Source of the DNA: Martensiomyces pterosporus
Taxonomy: Eukaryota; Kickxellomycota; Kickxellomycetes; Kickxellales; Kickxellaceae
Reading direction: 5' to 3'
NCBI GenBank assembly: GCA_025201845.1
Contig: MU604140.1
Location: 1-16,917 of the forward strand
Length of the DNA stretch: 16,917 nt
Positions 16,874 to 16,917 of this stretch are shown one piece after another (positions within the stretch are counted from its first letter, which is position 1; every line of letters starts with the position of its first letter). Below the pieces are notes generated by a model. It saw nothing but the letters and a program-made list of their open reading frames with translations. It made no database searches and was not told where the DNA came from. A program made the translations under genes and the position numbers.

Positions 16874-16917
16874 CTTAGCCTGAGCTGGTTCTCTCAACAT
16901 ATTATCATCCAACAATC

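Noticed and set aside
1..16917. tRNA, rRNA, transposon or CRISPR features
   Set aside because: A scan for B-box motifs, terminal repeats, reverse transcriptase or transposase motifs and spaced direct repeats found nothing that holds up.

Overview
The window is nuclear DNA of a fungus. Evidence: single-gene promoters with TATA boxes, CA-rich untranslated leaders, short GT-AG introns with branch-point-like sequences, and recognisable eukaryotic or fungal families: a Uso1/p115 golgin, a PRCC-family nuclear protein, a Mep2-type ammonium transporter, an F-box/LRR-like protein and an AIFM2-like flavoprotein. Few introns, compact genes and secreted CBM9-like proteins would fit an early-diverging lineage such as Kickxellomycotina, but that placement is inference. 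There are no operons, tRNAs, rRNAs, CRISPR arrays or mobile elements that I can support.

Layout: 1-1833 is essentially non-coding, with one doubtful open frame cut by the left edge. 1834-4312 holds a tandem pair of secreted CBM9-like proteins (plus strand, both 224 aa, about 69% identical by hand count), each behind the same TATATAAAGA box at nearly the same distance from its ATG. 4728-6209 (minus) is a twin-histidine ammonium transporter. 6210-8072 is a long gap with no convincing gene. 8073-9468 (minus) is a PRCC-family protein with an added tyrosine-rich OCRE-like segment and a last exon of only 11 coding bases. It is divergent from the USO1/p115 gene (9778-12990, plus, one 180-nt intron). 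13073-14686 (minus) is an F-box/LRR-like protein convergent with USO1, followed upstream by an FAD/NAD oxidoreductase (14885-16150, minus). 16151-16917 holds that gene's promoter, with a CGG-N5-CCG dyad, and ends with a TATA box aimed at a gene beyond the window.

The genes do not form one pathway. Nitrogen uptake, secretory tethering, RNA processing, ubiquitin targeting and redox functions sit side by side, as is usual in a fungal chromosome. The only clear local functional unit is the duplicated secreted pair. Gene models were refined over raw open frames in four places: two introns were added, and two genes were given ATG starts instead of upstream TTG codons.
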